DNA of 64,000 nt, from contig CAJXUQ010000012.1 of the NCBI GenBank assembly GCA_913061145.1, positions 47,532 to 111,531 of the forward strand. Reading direction: 5' to 3'. Position 1 is the stretch's first letter, and each line of letters begins with the position of its first letter. The position numbers were made by a program, and so were the translations under genes. Source of the DNA: an uncultured Haliea sp. (lineage in GTDB: Bacteria > Pseudomonadota > Gammaproteobacteria > Pseudomonadales > Halieaceae). The notes under the pieces are model-generated. The model searched no databases. It saw only the letters and a list, made by a program, of their open reading frames with translations, and was not told the DNA's origin. Below, one piece after another: positions 52,794-62,758 of the stretch.

Positions 52794-53639
52794 TCAGCCG
52801 AACTCGCCCGACTGGTAGTCGCGAATCGCCTGCTCAAGTTCGGCCTGCGTGTTCATCACGAAGGGGCCGTACTGGGCAACAGATTCGGCAACCGGCTCCC
52901 CACGCAGCAGTAGCAGGGAGGCCCCTGCGCTACCGGCGCGCAGTGACCAGCGATCCCCGTGCGTCGTAATGGCCAGCTCCCCCGCCGTAATGGGCTGGGC
53001 CGACTGGTCAAGCGACCCTGCATACACATAGGCCAGCAGGGCATCACCGGGCGGCACGAGCAGCGCAAGGGTCGCCCGGGGATGCAGCGTGAGGTCAACC
53101 AACGCGGCCCGCGGGGCGAGTTCCCGCAAGGGTCCATGGCCGAGCCACTCACCCAGCTGCCACTCACCGGCGATCACGGCAGTGACGTAGCCGTCGCCCT
53201 CGACATGCGTCAGCGCTGACGCCGGAATATCCCGGTAGCGGGGCTCACTCAGCTTTTCCGCCGCGGGCAGGTTGATCCAGAGCTGAAAGCCGTGCAGGCC
53301 CTCGGTGTCCGCGGTGGGCATCTCAGAGTGGATAATGCCGCGCCCAGCCGACATCCACTGCACGCCGCCATCGCGAATCTCACCGCGATTGCCCCGGCTG
53401 TCCTCGTGGATAATGCCGCCGTGCTTCATGTACGTCAGCGTTTGCATACCCCGATGGGGGTGCGGCGGGAAACCGCCCCCCAAATCTTCCCGGCGCTGCG
53501 CGCGGAGTTCATCGAGCATGAGAAACGGGTCCATCGCCGCATGCCGCATGCCGGTCACCCGCTGAATCGCCACGCCGTCTCCGTCCTGGGCAGGCCTGGC
53601 CCGGCGTATCTCCTGTACCGAACGTTCGTTCATACACAT
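52794..53639 (-). CDS. pirin family protein (YhaK/pirin-like)
   Basis: DPFLMLDELRAQRREDLGGGFPPHPHRGMQTLTYMKHGGIIHEDSRGNRGEIRDGGVQWMSAGRGIIHSEMP; start MCMNERS/MNERS preferred over 53753. Confidence 0.94.
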   Translation of the reverse strand: MCMNERSVQEIRRARPAQDGDGVAIQRVTGMRHAAMDPFLMLDELRAQRREDLGGGFPPHPHRGMQTLTYMKHGGIIHEDSRGNRGEIRDGGVQWMSAGRGIIHSEMPTADTEGLHGFQLWINLPAAEKLSEPRYRDIPASALTHVEGDGYVTAVIAGEWQLGEWLGHGPLRELAPRAALVDLTLHPRATLALLVPPGDALLAYVYAGSLDQSAQPITAGELAITTHGDRWSLRAGSAGASLLLLRGEPVAESVAQYGPFVMNTQAELEQAIRDYQSGEFG

Positions 53640-53673
53640 TGCTCCCGGTGGCTGTTGGCGCAGATTAAGCTCG

Positions 53674-53723
53674 TTATTTGCGAAAATAAATTGCATTATT
53701 TCGCCTGTTACTTTCGATAATAA
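53674..53723. promoter_or_regulatory. candidate LysR-type operators between pirin and LysR genes
   Basis: TTATTT-GCGA-AAATAA at 53674-53689; imperfect dyad TTATTTCG-N11-CGATAATAA at 53696-53723. Confidence 0.45.
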
Positions 53724-53737
53724 AGAAAGGTCAGGAT

Positions 53738-54625
53738 GTGAACCGCACAACACTTGAACAGTGGCGCATGCTGCAGGCCGTGATCGAACACGGCGGATTC
53801 GCCCAGGCCGCCGCGGCCATCCACAAGAGCCAGTCGACCATCAATCATGCGGTGCACAAACTGCAGGACCAGCTGGGCGTCAGACTGCTGGAAGTCGTGG
53901 GCCGCAAGGCGCAGCTTACCGAGGCAGGCACATTAATGTTGCGCCGTGCCTCCCAGCTGCTGGCACAGGCAGCCCAGCTGGAGGACGTCGCCAGCAGCCT
54001 CGCGCAGGGTACGGAGGCGGAGATTCATCTGGCGGTGGATGAGTTATACCCCACGGCACAACTGGCCCAGGTGATGGCGGCGTTCTCCCATCGCTATCCC
54101 AATACCCGGATAGCGCTTTACGAGACTGTCCTTTCCGGTGGCGAGGAGCGCCTGCTGCGGGGCGAAGTCGGGTTACTGATTGCGAGCTCGGTTCCCGCGG
54201 GCTTCCTCGGCGAGCCCGTCATGCAGGCCGAATTCGTTGCCGTCGCGGCGCGCGGGCACGCTCTGCACGCGCTGGGCCGCACCCTGACGCTACAGGATCT
54301 TGCGCGGGAGCGACAAATCGTCATTCGCGACTCCGCCCAGGACCGGCGCACCGACGCCGGCTGGCTCGGCGCGGAGCAGCGCTGGACCGTAAGCCACGTG
54401 GCCACATCCATTGAGCTGGTCAGCCGTGGCCTCGGCTTCGCCTGGCTGCCGCGCACGCGCATCTCAACCGCCCTGGACGCAGGCGAGCTGGAAGCACTGC
54501 CGCTGGAGCAGGGAGCCCGCCGCCACGCGACGTTGTACCTGACGGTTGCCGACCCCGACTGTGCCGGCCCCGCCGCGCGTTACCTCGCTGAGTTATTCAG
54601 CCGGCAAGGCCCCGCAGCAGCATAA
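53738..54625 (+). CDS. LysR-family transcriptional regulator (YhaJ-like)
   Basis: GTG start; MLQAVIEHGGFAQAAAAIHKSQSTINHAVHKLQDQLGVRLLEVVGRKAQLTEAGTLMLRRA wHTH; divergent from pirin. Confidence 0.93.
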   Translation: MNRTTLEQWRMLQAVIEHGGFAQAAAAIHKSQSTINHAVHKLQDQLGVRLLEVVGRKAQLTEAGTLMLRRASQLLAQAAQLEDVASSLAQGTEAEIHLAVDELYPTAQLAQVMAAFSHRYPNTRIALYETVLSGGEERLLRGEVGLLIASSVPAGFLGEPVMQAEFVAVAARGHALHALGRTLTLQDLARERQIVIRDSAQDRRTDAGWLGAEQRWTVSHVATSIELVSRGLGFAWLPRTRISTALDAGELEALPLEQGARRHATLYLTVADPDCAGPAARYLAELFSRQGPAAA

Positions 54626-54734
54626 AGGGCACATTGGTTCTATTTTTTCGAAAGATTTTGCCAATATTATGCGATTTTAAAAGCAGCCCTTCGAATTCAC
54701 ACTGCCTCTGAGCAAACACGACAGGAGCAGTGCG

Positions 54735-55706
54735 ATGGGTATGCTGGTTAACGGGCAGTGGCAGGACGTCTGGTACGACACTGACAGCAACGAGGGACGC
54801 TTTGTCCGCGAGAGCGCCCGGTTCAGGCACTGGGTCACCGCCGACGGCGCGGCGGGCGCGACGGGAGACAGCGGGTTTGCCGCCGCGTCCGGGCGCTATC
54901 ACCTGTACGTATCCCTCGCCTGCCCCTGGGCCCATCGAACGCTGATCGTGCGGGCGTTGAAGGGCCTGGAAGCGCTCATTGATGTGTCGGTGGTCAGCCC
55001 CCTGATGCTGGAGAACGGCTGGACCTTCGATCGTGACGCAGGCAGCACCGGCGACAGGGTGGGCGGCGCCGACTTCCACCATCAGGTCTACACCCGGGCG
55101 GACCCCACCTACACCGGGCGGGTAACGGTGCCGGTGCTCTGGGACCGCGAACACAATACCATTGTCAGCAACGAATCCGCTGACATCATTCGCATGTTCA
55201 ACAGTGCCTTCAATGACATCACCGGGAACACGCTCGACCTGTATGGCCCGTCCGAGCGCGCCGCCATTGACGACTGGAATGCGCGCATTTACCCCGCCAT
55301 CAACAACGGCGTATACCGCGCGGGCTTTGCCACCACACAGCAGGCCTACGAAGAGGCCTACCATGCCCTGTTCGCGGAGCTTGACCACATCGATGCACAC
55401 CTTGCGCATCAGCGGTACCTGACCGGCACCACCCTGACCGAGGCAGACATTCGCCTGTTCACCACACTGATCCGCTTCGACGCCGTGTACCACGGGCATT
55501 TCAAGTGCAACCGGCAGCGGCTGGAGGACTACCGGCACCTGCCGGGGTACATCCGCGATATCTACCAGCGTCCGGGCGTGGCGGACACGGTGGATTTCGA
55601 CCACATCAAAACCCACTACTACGCGTCGCATCGCAACATCAATCCAACCGGCGTGGTGCCCGTCGGCCCCGACATCGACTACGCATCAGCCCACGGGCGC
55701 CGCTAA
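54735..55706 (+). CDS. glutathionyl-hydroquinone reductase (YqjG-like, xi-class GST)
   Basis: FAAASGRYHLYVSLACPWAHRTLIVRALKGLE; LTEADIRLFTTLIRFDAVYHGHFKCN. Confidence 0.94.
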   Translation: MGMLVNGQWQDVWYDTDSNEGRFVRESARFRHWVTADGAAGATGDSGFAAASGRYHLYVSLACPWAHRTLIVRALKGLEALIDVSVVSPLMLENGWTFDRDAGSTGDRVGGADFHHQVYTRADPTYTGRVTVPVLWDREHNTIVSNESADIIRMFNSAFNDITGNTLDLYGPSERAAIDDWNARIYPAINNGVYRAGFATTQQAYEEAYHALFAELDHIDAHLAHQRYLTGTTLTEADIRLFTTLIRFDAVYHGHFKCNRQRLEDYRHLPGYIRDIYQRPGVADTVDFDHIKTHYYASHRNINPTGVVPVGPDIDYASAHGRR

Positions 55707-56209
55707 CCGCCCGGCGGCAGGTCCCTGGGGAACAGCTGCTGCTGCAGGGTCCCGGCGACGTCGCCCACGGACGCCCAGTGCTGCACAGGCAGCTGCATGC
55801 GCAGATAGCCCGCCGTCGGCAGGTTGGCCAGCCGCAGCGCCGGCAGCAGCTGGTTGGCCAGGTCGGTCAGACCCGGATTGTGCCCGATCAGAAACAGCTG
55901 CGCCTCGTCGTCGGGGCGGGCGCGTAACCAGGCCAGCAGGTCCGTTGCGCTGAAGGTGTACAGATCCGGTTCACTGCAATGTGATGCTGCGGCCAGTCCG
56001 GGCCAGCCCGCGCATAGGCCATGCAGGGTCATCTGCGCGCGCCGCGCCGTGCTGGCATGGATACCCATGGGCGCCAGCTGCCGCTGCAACGCCGCACCCA
56101 TGCGCGGTGCGTCACGCAGCCCTCGGGCGTTCAGTGGCCGCTCGTGGTCGGCGAGACCCGGCTCCCCCCAATCGGACTTGGCGTGACGCAGGATGTGCAG
56201 GATTTTCAT
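55703..56209 (-). CDS. phosphohistidine phosphatase SixA-like
   Basis: [30 protein letters not shown]; start at 56209 preferred. Confidence 0.9.
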   Translation of the reverse strand: MKILHILRHAKSDWGEPGLADHERPLNARGLRDAPRMGAALQRQLAPMGIHASTARRAQMTLHGLCAGWPGLAAASHCSEPDLYTFSATDLLAWLRARPDDEAQLFLIGHNPGLTDLANQLLPALRLANLPTAGYLRMQLPVQHWASVGDVAGTLQQQLFPRDLPPGG

Positions 56210-56332
56210 CGGGTTTTCCTCTCTCCCCACCCGGCCAGTCACGCACAAAACGACGAAAAAAACCAGATCGTTTTCGGCGCCGGGGTCACGCATAATGGCG
56301 CGCCGCGACACTACAGGACCGCACCGGACACC

Positions 56333-58669
56333 ATGAGCAAGAGCATTTCCCAGCGTATCGCCGAAGAACTCGCCGTCAGCGAAAGCCAGATCAGCGCCGC
56401 CATCGGCCTGCTGGACGACGGCGCCACCGTGCCCTTCATCTCACGCTATCGGAAAGAGGTCACGGGCGGGCTGGATGACACGCAGATGCGCCACCTTGAT
56501 GAACGCCTGCGCTACCTGCGGGAACTGGACGAGCGCCGCGCAGCCATTCTCAAGTCGATTGCTGAACAGGACAAGCTCAGCCCGGCGCTGGAACAGGCAC
56601 TGCTGGAGGCCGACACCAAAAACCGGCTCGAAGACCTCTACCTGCCCTACAAACCCAAGCGCCGCACCAAGGCGCAGATTGCCCGGGAGGCGGGCCTGGA
56701 ACCGCTGGCAGAGGCACTGCTCGCGGATCCGCAGCAGAGCCCCGAGGCACTCGCCGAATCCTACCTGAACCCGGATCAGGGTATTGCCGATATCAAGGCG
56801 GCTCTCGACGGTGCGCGACAGATCCTGATGGAACGCTTTGCAGAGGATGCCGACCTGCTGGCGCGCCTGCGCAGCTTCCTGCTGGAGAACGCCCTGCTCG
56901 CTTCCCGCCTGGTGCCCGGCAAGGAAGCCGAGGGCGCCAAGTTCCGCGACTACTTCGAACACACAGAGCCGCTGGCAACGACGCCTTCGCACCGGGCACT
57001 GGCCATGTTCCGCGGACGCAATGAAGGTTTCCTGCAGCTCGACCTGCTGCTCGACCCGGAAGAAAAGCCGGGAGATGCACACCCCTGCGAAGCCATGATC
57101 GCGGATCACTGGTCGATTCGCGACGCCGGACGCGCCGCTGATCGCTGGCTGGCAGATACGGTGCGCTGGACCTGGCGGGTCAAACTGCTCAGCCACCTGC
57201 AGACCGATCTGCTCACGCAGCTGCGGGAGCGTGCCGAGCAGGAAGCGATTGGCGTCTTCGCCCGCAACCTGAAGGACCTGCTGCTGGCAGCACCCGCGGG
57301 AGCCCATGTCACGATCGGGCTCGATCCGGGTCTGCGCACCGGCGTGAAACTGGCCGTTGTTGATGCCACAGGCAAAGTGGTGGACCACGGCGCACTGTTT
57401 CCCCACCCGCCGCAAAAGCGCACGCGCGAGGCCAGCGCGGAACTGCTGCGGCTGATACAGAAGCATGGGGTCGAACTCATCGCCATCGGCAATGGTACCG
57501 CCAGCCGGGAAACTGACAAGTTCGTCGGCGACCTGCTGCAGGAACACCCCGAGCTGAACTGCCGCAAGGTCATGGTGAACGAATCCGGCGCCTCCATCTA
57601 CTCCGCTTCGGAGTTCGCTGCGCGGGAGTTCCCCGACCTCGACGTGACCATACGCGGCGCTGTGTCCATTGCCCGGCGCTTGCAGGACCCACTGGCCGAG
57701 CTGGTGAAAATCGACCCGAAATCCATCGGTGTCGGCCAGTACCAACATGACGTCAGCCAGGTCCAGCTGGCACGCCAGCTGGACGCCGTCGTCGAGGACT
57801 GTGTGAACGCCGTGGGGGTGGACGTGAATACAGCGTCGGTACCGCTGCTGGCGCGGGTATCGGGCCTGAACCAGAATCTGGCCAACAACATTGTGGCACT
57901 GCGCGACCAGGCCGGCAGCTTCGCCAGCCGCAGAGACCTCCTGCAGGTGCCGCGCTTCGGCGAGAAAACCTTTGAGCAGGCGGCGGGCTTCCTGCGCATC
58001 AACAACGGCTGCAACCCGCTTGATGCCTCCGCCGTACACCCCGAATCCTACCCGCTGGTCGAGCGCATTGCAGAGCGCCAGCAGCGATCCCTGTCCAGCC
58101 TGATTGGCGACTCCGCATTCCTGCGCAGCGTGCGGCCCGGCGACTACGTCACCGAACAGGTGGGCCTGCCCACGGTACTCGATATCCTCCGTGAACTGGA
58201 CAAACCGGGGCGCGATCCCCGTCCGGAGTTCCGCATGGCGAGCTTCCAGGACGGCGTCGAGAAGATCGCCGACCTGAGGCCAGACATGGTGCTGGAGGGC
58301 ACGGTGACCAACGTGACCAATTTCGGGGCCTTTGTGGATGTCGGCGTCCACCAGGACGGCCTCGTGCACATATCGGTTCTCGCTGACCGCTTCATCAAGG
58401 ATCCGCATGAGGTGGTAAAGGCCGGTGACGTGGTGAAAGTGAAAGTCATGGAAGTGGACCTGGAGCGCAAGCGCATTGCCCTGAGCATGCGCCTCAACGA
58501 CAAGGCGCAGGACGCTGCACGCCAACCGGGCGGGCGGCGGCAGGAACCGCGAGGCGCCGGGCCAAAATCAGCCGCGCGGGGCAACGCCACGCACAAGGCT
58601 GCCAGCAAGGGTGCAGAACCCTCGACGGCTCTCGCCGCGGCGTTTGCCAGGGCGCGCGGCGACCGCTAG
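56333..58669 (+). CDS. tex: Tex RNA-binding transcriptional accessory protein
   Basis: [49 protein letters not shown]; YqgF-like and C-terminal S1 [29 protein letters not shown]. Confidence 0.96.
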   Translation: MSKSISQRIAEELAVSESQISAAIGLLDDGATVPFISRYRKEVTGGLDDTQMRHLDERLRYLRELDERRAAILKSIAEQDKLSPALEQALLEADTKNRLEDLYLPYKPKRRTKAQIAREAGLEPLAEALLADPQQSPEALAESYLNPDQGIADIKAALDGARQILMERFAEDADLLARLRSFLLENALLASRLVPGKEAEGAKFRDYFEHTEPLATTPSHRALAMFRGRNEGFLQLDLLLDPEEKPGDAHPCEAMIADHWSIRDAGRAADRWLADTVRWTWRVKLLSHLQTDLLTQLRERAEQEAIGVFARNLKDLLLAAPAGAHVTIGLDPGLRTGVKLAVVDATGKVVDHGALFPHPPQKRTREASAELLRLIQKHGVELIAIGNGTASRETDKFVGDLLQEHPELNCRKVMVNESGASIYSASEFAAREFPDLDVTIRGAVSIARRLQDPLAELVKIDPKSIGVGQYQHDVSQVQLARQLDAVVEDCVNAVGVDVNTASVPLLARVSGLNQNLANNIVALRDQAGSFASRRDLLQVPRFGEKTFEQAAGFLRINNGCNPLDASAVHPESYPLVERIAERQQRSLSSLIGDSAFLRSVRPGDYVTEQVGLPTVLDILRELDKPGRDPRPEFRMASFQDGVEKIADLRPDMVLEGTVTNVTNFGAFVDVGVHQDGLVHISVLADRFIKDPHEVVKAGDVVKVKVMEVDLERKRIALSMRLNDKAQDAARQPGGRRQEPRGAGPKSAARGNATHKAASKGAEPSTALAAAFARARGDR

Positions 58670-58671
58670 GG

Positions 58672-59679
58672 TCAGCGCGAAGCGGGCGTTGTCCAGCCCA
58701 GCTTGACCGCGTCGAGGGTGATGTCTGCCGGGGGCCCACTGCCCACTTCGGCGGCGAGCCAGGGCAACAACACGTACAGTAGGCCGGGGGTACCGTGCAG
58801 TAGCGGCAGCGCAATGAGCAGGGTATCACCGGCACTGTTGAGCAGTAGCGCATGATCGGTGCGCTGCGGCAGCGACGTGCTCACCATCGCGGACCACTCC
58901 AGCGTCACGCCCTGGCGCATCTGCCAGCGCAATTCCAGCGCCAGGTTGTTCAGCTCGGTGAACAGCTGCTGGCACAGCGCACGCTCATCCACCAACCGAC
59001 TGCCCGCGCGCTCCGCGGGCGGCGGGAATTCCACGCGCAATCCGCGCTGTGCACAGACATTGCCATCGCGCGTGAAACTCCACGTGGGCTCCGGCGTCTC
59101 TGCCGTGATGGGTATCGGTTCCTGTTTGGCGGCCTGCGGCGCCGTTGTTGGGGCCAACACGCGGGCACAGTCATTGCTTGCGCAGAACGCCGAGGCAATG
59201 CGCGCTTCCAGTACCCCCTGCTGGTCTCGGCGGGGGTGACTGAGCATAACGCTGGCAGCGCCCACCTGTATCGCCGGGTCCGCCAGCGGCGGCAACAGCA
59301 GCTGGACCGGCTTGTTTGCCTGCACCGCGCGCTGCAGGCGCAGCACCTCGCCCGCGTACTGTTCGACCGCGACCGCCCAGCCGAGAGGGCTGCGAGCGCC
59401 GGCTTCCCCATCTGCGGCCTGGCGCCGCGCCAGTGCCGCCTCCGCGAGCAGCACCTCGGCCAGTTCCATCAGCGCGATATCCGCAAACTGCTGCCGACCG
59501 GCGTCGTCAGCCGCCAGTTGCTCTACCAGACGCTGAAAACGGGAGGCTTCCATGACCGGCGTGGCGCCGGGCTCGGCCGCCATCCCCGCCATCCCCGCCA
59601 TCAGTAGCGAGGCGACCAACACTCGATACAATGACGGTACCAGGTAACGGTCGCGGCGGTTGGTTGAAGCTGCCCACAT
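58672..59679 (-). CDS. hypothetical exported protein
   Basis: Signal-like VLVASLLMAGMAGMAAEPGA; no family recognised; start uncertain. Confidence 0.65.
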   Translation of the reverse strand: MWAASTNRRDRYLVPSLYRVLVASLLMAGMAGMAAEPGATPVMEASRFQRLVEQLAADDAGRQQFADIALMELAEVLLAEAALARRQAADGEAGARSPLGWAVAVEQYAGEVLRLQRAVQANKPVQLLLPPLADPAIQVGAASVMLSHPRRDQQGVLEARIASAFCASNDCARVLAPTTAPQAAKQEPIPITAETPEPTWSFTRDGNVCAQRGLRVEFPPPAERAGSRLVDERALCQQLFTELNNLALELRWQMRQGVTLEWSAMVSTSLPQRTDHALLLNSAGDTLLIALPLLHGTPGLLYVLLPWLAAEVGSGPPADITLDAVKLGWTTPASR

Positions 59680-59702
59680 ACGCGGTCGACGCAGGAAAGG
59701 TA

Positions 59703-60152
59703 TTATTCGTCTCCCCGCCTGACGGGACGGCGCTGGGCTTTGAGGGTGCCGCGCTGCTGCTTCTTATCCAGCCGCTTGCGTCTAGAGGCGAGGGTGGGCC
59801 TCGTCGGCCTGCGCGCTTTGCGCGGACGGCAGCACTCGGCGATCAACTCGGCAAGGCGCACCAGGGCGTCCTCCCGATTTTTCGCCTGACTGCGGAAACG
59901 CTGCGCCTTGATGGTAACGACCCCTTCTTCCGAAATACGGCTGTCCCGACGGGCAAGCAACGCGGCAATACAGTTTTCGGGGAGGGAAGACGCCACAGCA
60001 TTGAAACGCAGGTGTATGGCGGTGGAGACCTTGTTCACGTTCTGCCCCCCGGCACCCTGTGCCCGAATCGCATGCAGTTCAACCTCATCCAGCGGCACGG
60101 CCAGCGTTGCGCTGATCTGCAGTGTGTCCTGTTCTGCCATGCAGTGTCGCAC
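59703..60152 (-). CDS. arfB: alternative ribosome-rescue factor ArfB (YaeJ)
   Basis: GAGGQNVNKVSTAIHLRF; basic C-terminal tail RRPTRPTLASRRKRLDKKQQRGTLKAQRR. Confidence 0.93.
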   Translation of the reverse strand: MRHCMAEQDTLQISATLAVPLDEVELHAIRAQGAGGQNVNKVSTAIHLRFNAVASSLPENCIAALLARRDSRISEEGVVTIKAQRFRSQAKNREDALVRLAELIAECCRPRKARRPTRPTLASRRKRLDKKQQRGTLKAQRRPVRRGDE

Positions 60153-60212
60153 CTCGAATGTAGCGGTTCACGCGGCGAGCTGCCGGGGCGTGCTGCGCTG
60201 TGGGTGGCGCGC

Positions 60213-60431
60213 CTAGCGGTCCTGGAACCAGGCGACAAACTCATCAAACTCGACCACGCCGCTGCCGTCGCTGTCGATGGCCTGGAACCCGACCTGTGGG
60301 TCCTCCCCGGGCTCGAGAGCATCCAGGCCTTCCAGCAATGCCGCAAACTCCTTCAACTCAATTTTACCGTCGCCATTGCGGTCAAAATGATCAAAGTTTT
60401 CCCGCAGTTCCTGCTCTGACACGTCGGACAT
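60213..60431 (-). CDS. small EF-hand protein
   Basis: Two EF-hand loops DRNGDGKIELKE and DSDGSGVVEFDE in 72 aa. Confidence 0.88.
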   Translation of the reverse strand: MSDVSEQELRENFDHFDRNGDGKIELKEFAALLEGLDALEPGEDPQVGFQAIDSDGSGVVEFDEFVAWFQDR

Positions 60432-60586
60432 TTTTTAACTCCTCACAAGTGCACCAGGGTGACAGTAAACACGTGGCTACGCTCCCGGCCAACCGCCAGT
60501 CTCTGGCACCGGTTCGCCAACACGTGGAGTATAATGGAGTAGCCCGCACATGATACCCGGCCCGTCGCCGAGGAAAACCCTTCCAA

Positions 60587-60925
60587 ATGGGAATCGTTCG
60601 CGTTATGGTGCGCGCACAGATCGCGACAACCACTCCCCACACTCGGGTGACACCGCCAATGAAGAAAACGCAGCCCTCGGGGGCGCCGAAAACGCTGTGG
60701 TCACTGCGCCGCGGGGAACACTGTGCCATCGCCGGCTATGACGATCTGCTGGCAGAGGCCTACAAGGTACGCCTTATGGAGTTTGGCTTCTACCCCGGCG
60801 AAACGGTGTCCTGCCTGCAGTCCCCGGGGTTCGGTGCCCCCAAGGTCTACCGCGTCAACAACACCATTTATTCGCTGGATGACGAGATTGCGGATCACAT
60901 TCTTGTAGAGAGTACCGGGCTGTGA
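60587..60925 (+). CDS. feoA: FeoA-like ferrous iron transport protein
   Basis: GYDDLLAEAYKVRLMEFGFYPGETVSCLQSPGFGAPKVYRVNNTIYSLDDEIADHILVE; 4-nt overlap with feoB; start may be MKKTQPS further in. Confidence 0.88.
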   Translation: MGIVRVMVRAQIATTTPHTRVTPPMKKTQPSGAPKTLWSLRRGEHCAIAGYDDLLAEAYKVRLMEFGFYPGETVSCLQSPGFGAPKVYRVNNTIYSLDDEIADHILVESTGL

Positions 60926-62754
60926 CCAAGGTCCTGCTGATCGGCAGCCCCAACTCGGGCAAGAGCATGCTGTTCAACCGCCTCACCGGGTTGTCGCAGA
61001 AGGTTGCAAACTTCCCTGGCATAACCGTCGATGTCGCCAGTGGCAAGTTGCAGGGTATGGACGATGTGCACCTGGTCGACTTTCCCGGTACCTACTCCCT
61101 GAAAGCGATTTCAGCAGAGGAAAAGGTGGCGGTGGCCCAGTTCGAAAAGGCCCTCGCTGATGCCGACGTCGAGCATGTACTGTGCCTGATCGATGCCACG
61201 CGGCTGGAAAAAAGCCTCTTTTTCACGCTGCAGGTTATCCGTGAGTGCGAATTGCACGACAAGCCGGTCACCGTGCTGGCCAACATGATCGATGTGCTGG
61301 AAGCGAACAATCTGAGCATTGACCTGCCGGCGCTGGAGACTGCAATCCACACCCGGGTGCTGCCGATTTCGGCACGTTCCGGCAAGGGGCTGGCGGAGAT
61401 CTCCGAGCACATCAGGGCCACCCGCACGGCAGACAGGCCGCGGCAGCGACCACACCTCACGGGCACACCGGACGAGCTTCTCAGGGGCACCGCGCACCAG
61501 CTGGCGCAACGCCTTGGGCCGCGCGGTGATGTGCTGGTACGCACACAGAATCGACTGGATGCTTTCTTCCTCCACTCCCTGACCGGAGGTGTTGCGTTCT
61601 TCGGGATCATGTACCTGCTGTTCCAGTCGATCTTCACCTGGTCGACACCGGCCATGGATGCCATCGAGGGTTCGCTGGCGTGGATTGCCGACAGGATCGT
61701 ACCGCTCATCGGCAGTCAGGTGCTGCAGGATTTTACCGCCGACGCGCTGTTCAGCGGCATCGGGGCATTTCTTGTCTTCGTACCGCAGATTTTTGTGCTG
61801 ACGTTTGTGATTGGCCTGCTGGAGGATTCCGGCTACATGGCGCGGGCCACGCTGATCTGTCACAAGCCGCTGCGCTACTTCGGGCTGACCGGCAAGAGCT
61901 TTGTGCCCATGCTGTCCGGCGTCGCCTGCGCCATTCCGGGCATCTATGCGGCCCGGGCGGTGGACTCGCCGCGGAAGCGCCTGCTCACCTACATGGCCAT
62001 ACCGCTGATGCCGTGTTCGGCCCGCCTCCCCGTCTATGCCCTGCTGATCGCCGCCTTTATACCGGGTGACACGTTCCTCGGTGGCCTGGTGGGATGGCAG
62101 GGGCTGGCCATGTTCGGTATCTATTTCTTCGGCATGCTGATGGCGCTGATTATCACCGGCGTGGTATCCCGTGCACGAAAAGACCAGTTCGACGACCTGC
62201 CCTTCGTCCTCGAGCTGCCCCCTTACCGCTTACCGGGGGTCAAGCCGCTGCTGCGCAACGCCTTCAATCGCGCGAAGCACTTTGTGGTCAAGGCTGGCAA
62301 AATCATCTTTACGGTGACACTCGTGGTCTGGGTGCTGGGTTACTTCCCCAATTTTGGCGCCGACCTCGGTCAATCCTGGCTGGGCCACCTGGGCCGGTTG
62401 ATCGAGCCGCTGTTTGCGCCCCTGGGCCTCGACTGGCGCTACGGCGTGGCCATCCTGACCTCCTTCCTGGCACGCGAGGTGTTTGTTGGCACACTGGGCA
62501 CCATTTTCGGTATTGAGGGTGCCGAGGAAAACATGGTGCCCCTGGTCGAGCAGATCCAGAACAGTGATCTCACCGTCGCTTCGGGCCTGGCCCTGTTGGT
62601 GTTTTTCGCCATTGCCCTGCAATGCGTGTCGACAATGGCTATCCTGTCGAAAGAGGCGCGCTCCGGCACCCTGGCATTGAAAATGTTTGGCGCGTACTTC
62701 GTGCTGGCCTACGTGGCGGCCTTCCTGGTCTATCAGGTCGCCACGCTGTTCTAG
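60922..62754 (+). CDS. feoB: ferrous iron transport protein B
   Basis: LLIGSPNSGKSMLFNRLTGLSQKVANFPGITVDVASG; VDFPGTYSL; SVEE-type gate domains GLLEDSGYMARA, VPMLSGVACAIPGI. Confidence 0.95.
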   Translation: MTKVLLIGSPNSGKSMLFNRLTGLSQKVANFPGITVDVASGKLQGMDDVHLVDFPGTYSLKAISAEEKVAVAQFEKALADADVEHVLCLIDATRLEKSLFFTLQVIRECELHDKPVTVLANMIDVLEANNLSIDLPALETAIHTRVLPISARSGKGLAEISEHIRATRTADRPRQRPHLTGTPDELLRGTAHQLAQRLGPRGDVLVRTQNRLDAFFLHSLTGGVAFFGIMYLLFQSIFTWSTPAMDAIEGSLAWIADRIVPLIGSQVLQDFTADALFSGIGAFLVFVPQIFVLTFVIGLLEDSGYMARATLICHKPLRYFGLTGKSFVPMLSGVACAIPGIYAARAVDSPRKRLLTYMAIPLMPCSARLPVYALLIAAFIPGDTFLGGLVGWQGLAMFGIYFFGMLMALIITGVVSRARKDQFDDLPFVLELPPYRLPGVKPLLRNAFNRAKHFVVKAGKIIFTVTLVVWVLGYFPNFGADLGQSWLGHLGRLIEPLFAPLGLDWRYGVAILTSFLAREVFVGTLGTIFGIEGAEENMVPLVEQIQNSDLTVASGLALLVFFAIALQCVSTMAILSKEARSGTLALKMFGAYFVLAYVAAFLVYQVATLF

Positions 62755-62758
62755 GGAA

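Noticed and set aside
56441-58525. 694-aa minus-strand ORF opposite tex
   Set aside because: Antisense shadow of a clear tex gene in high-GC DNA; composition (His/Gln/Val-rich) and lack of motifs fit no real protein.
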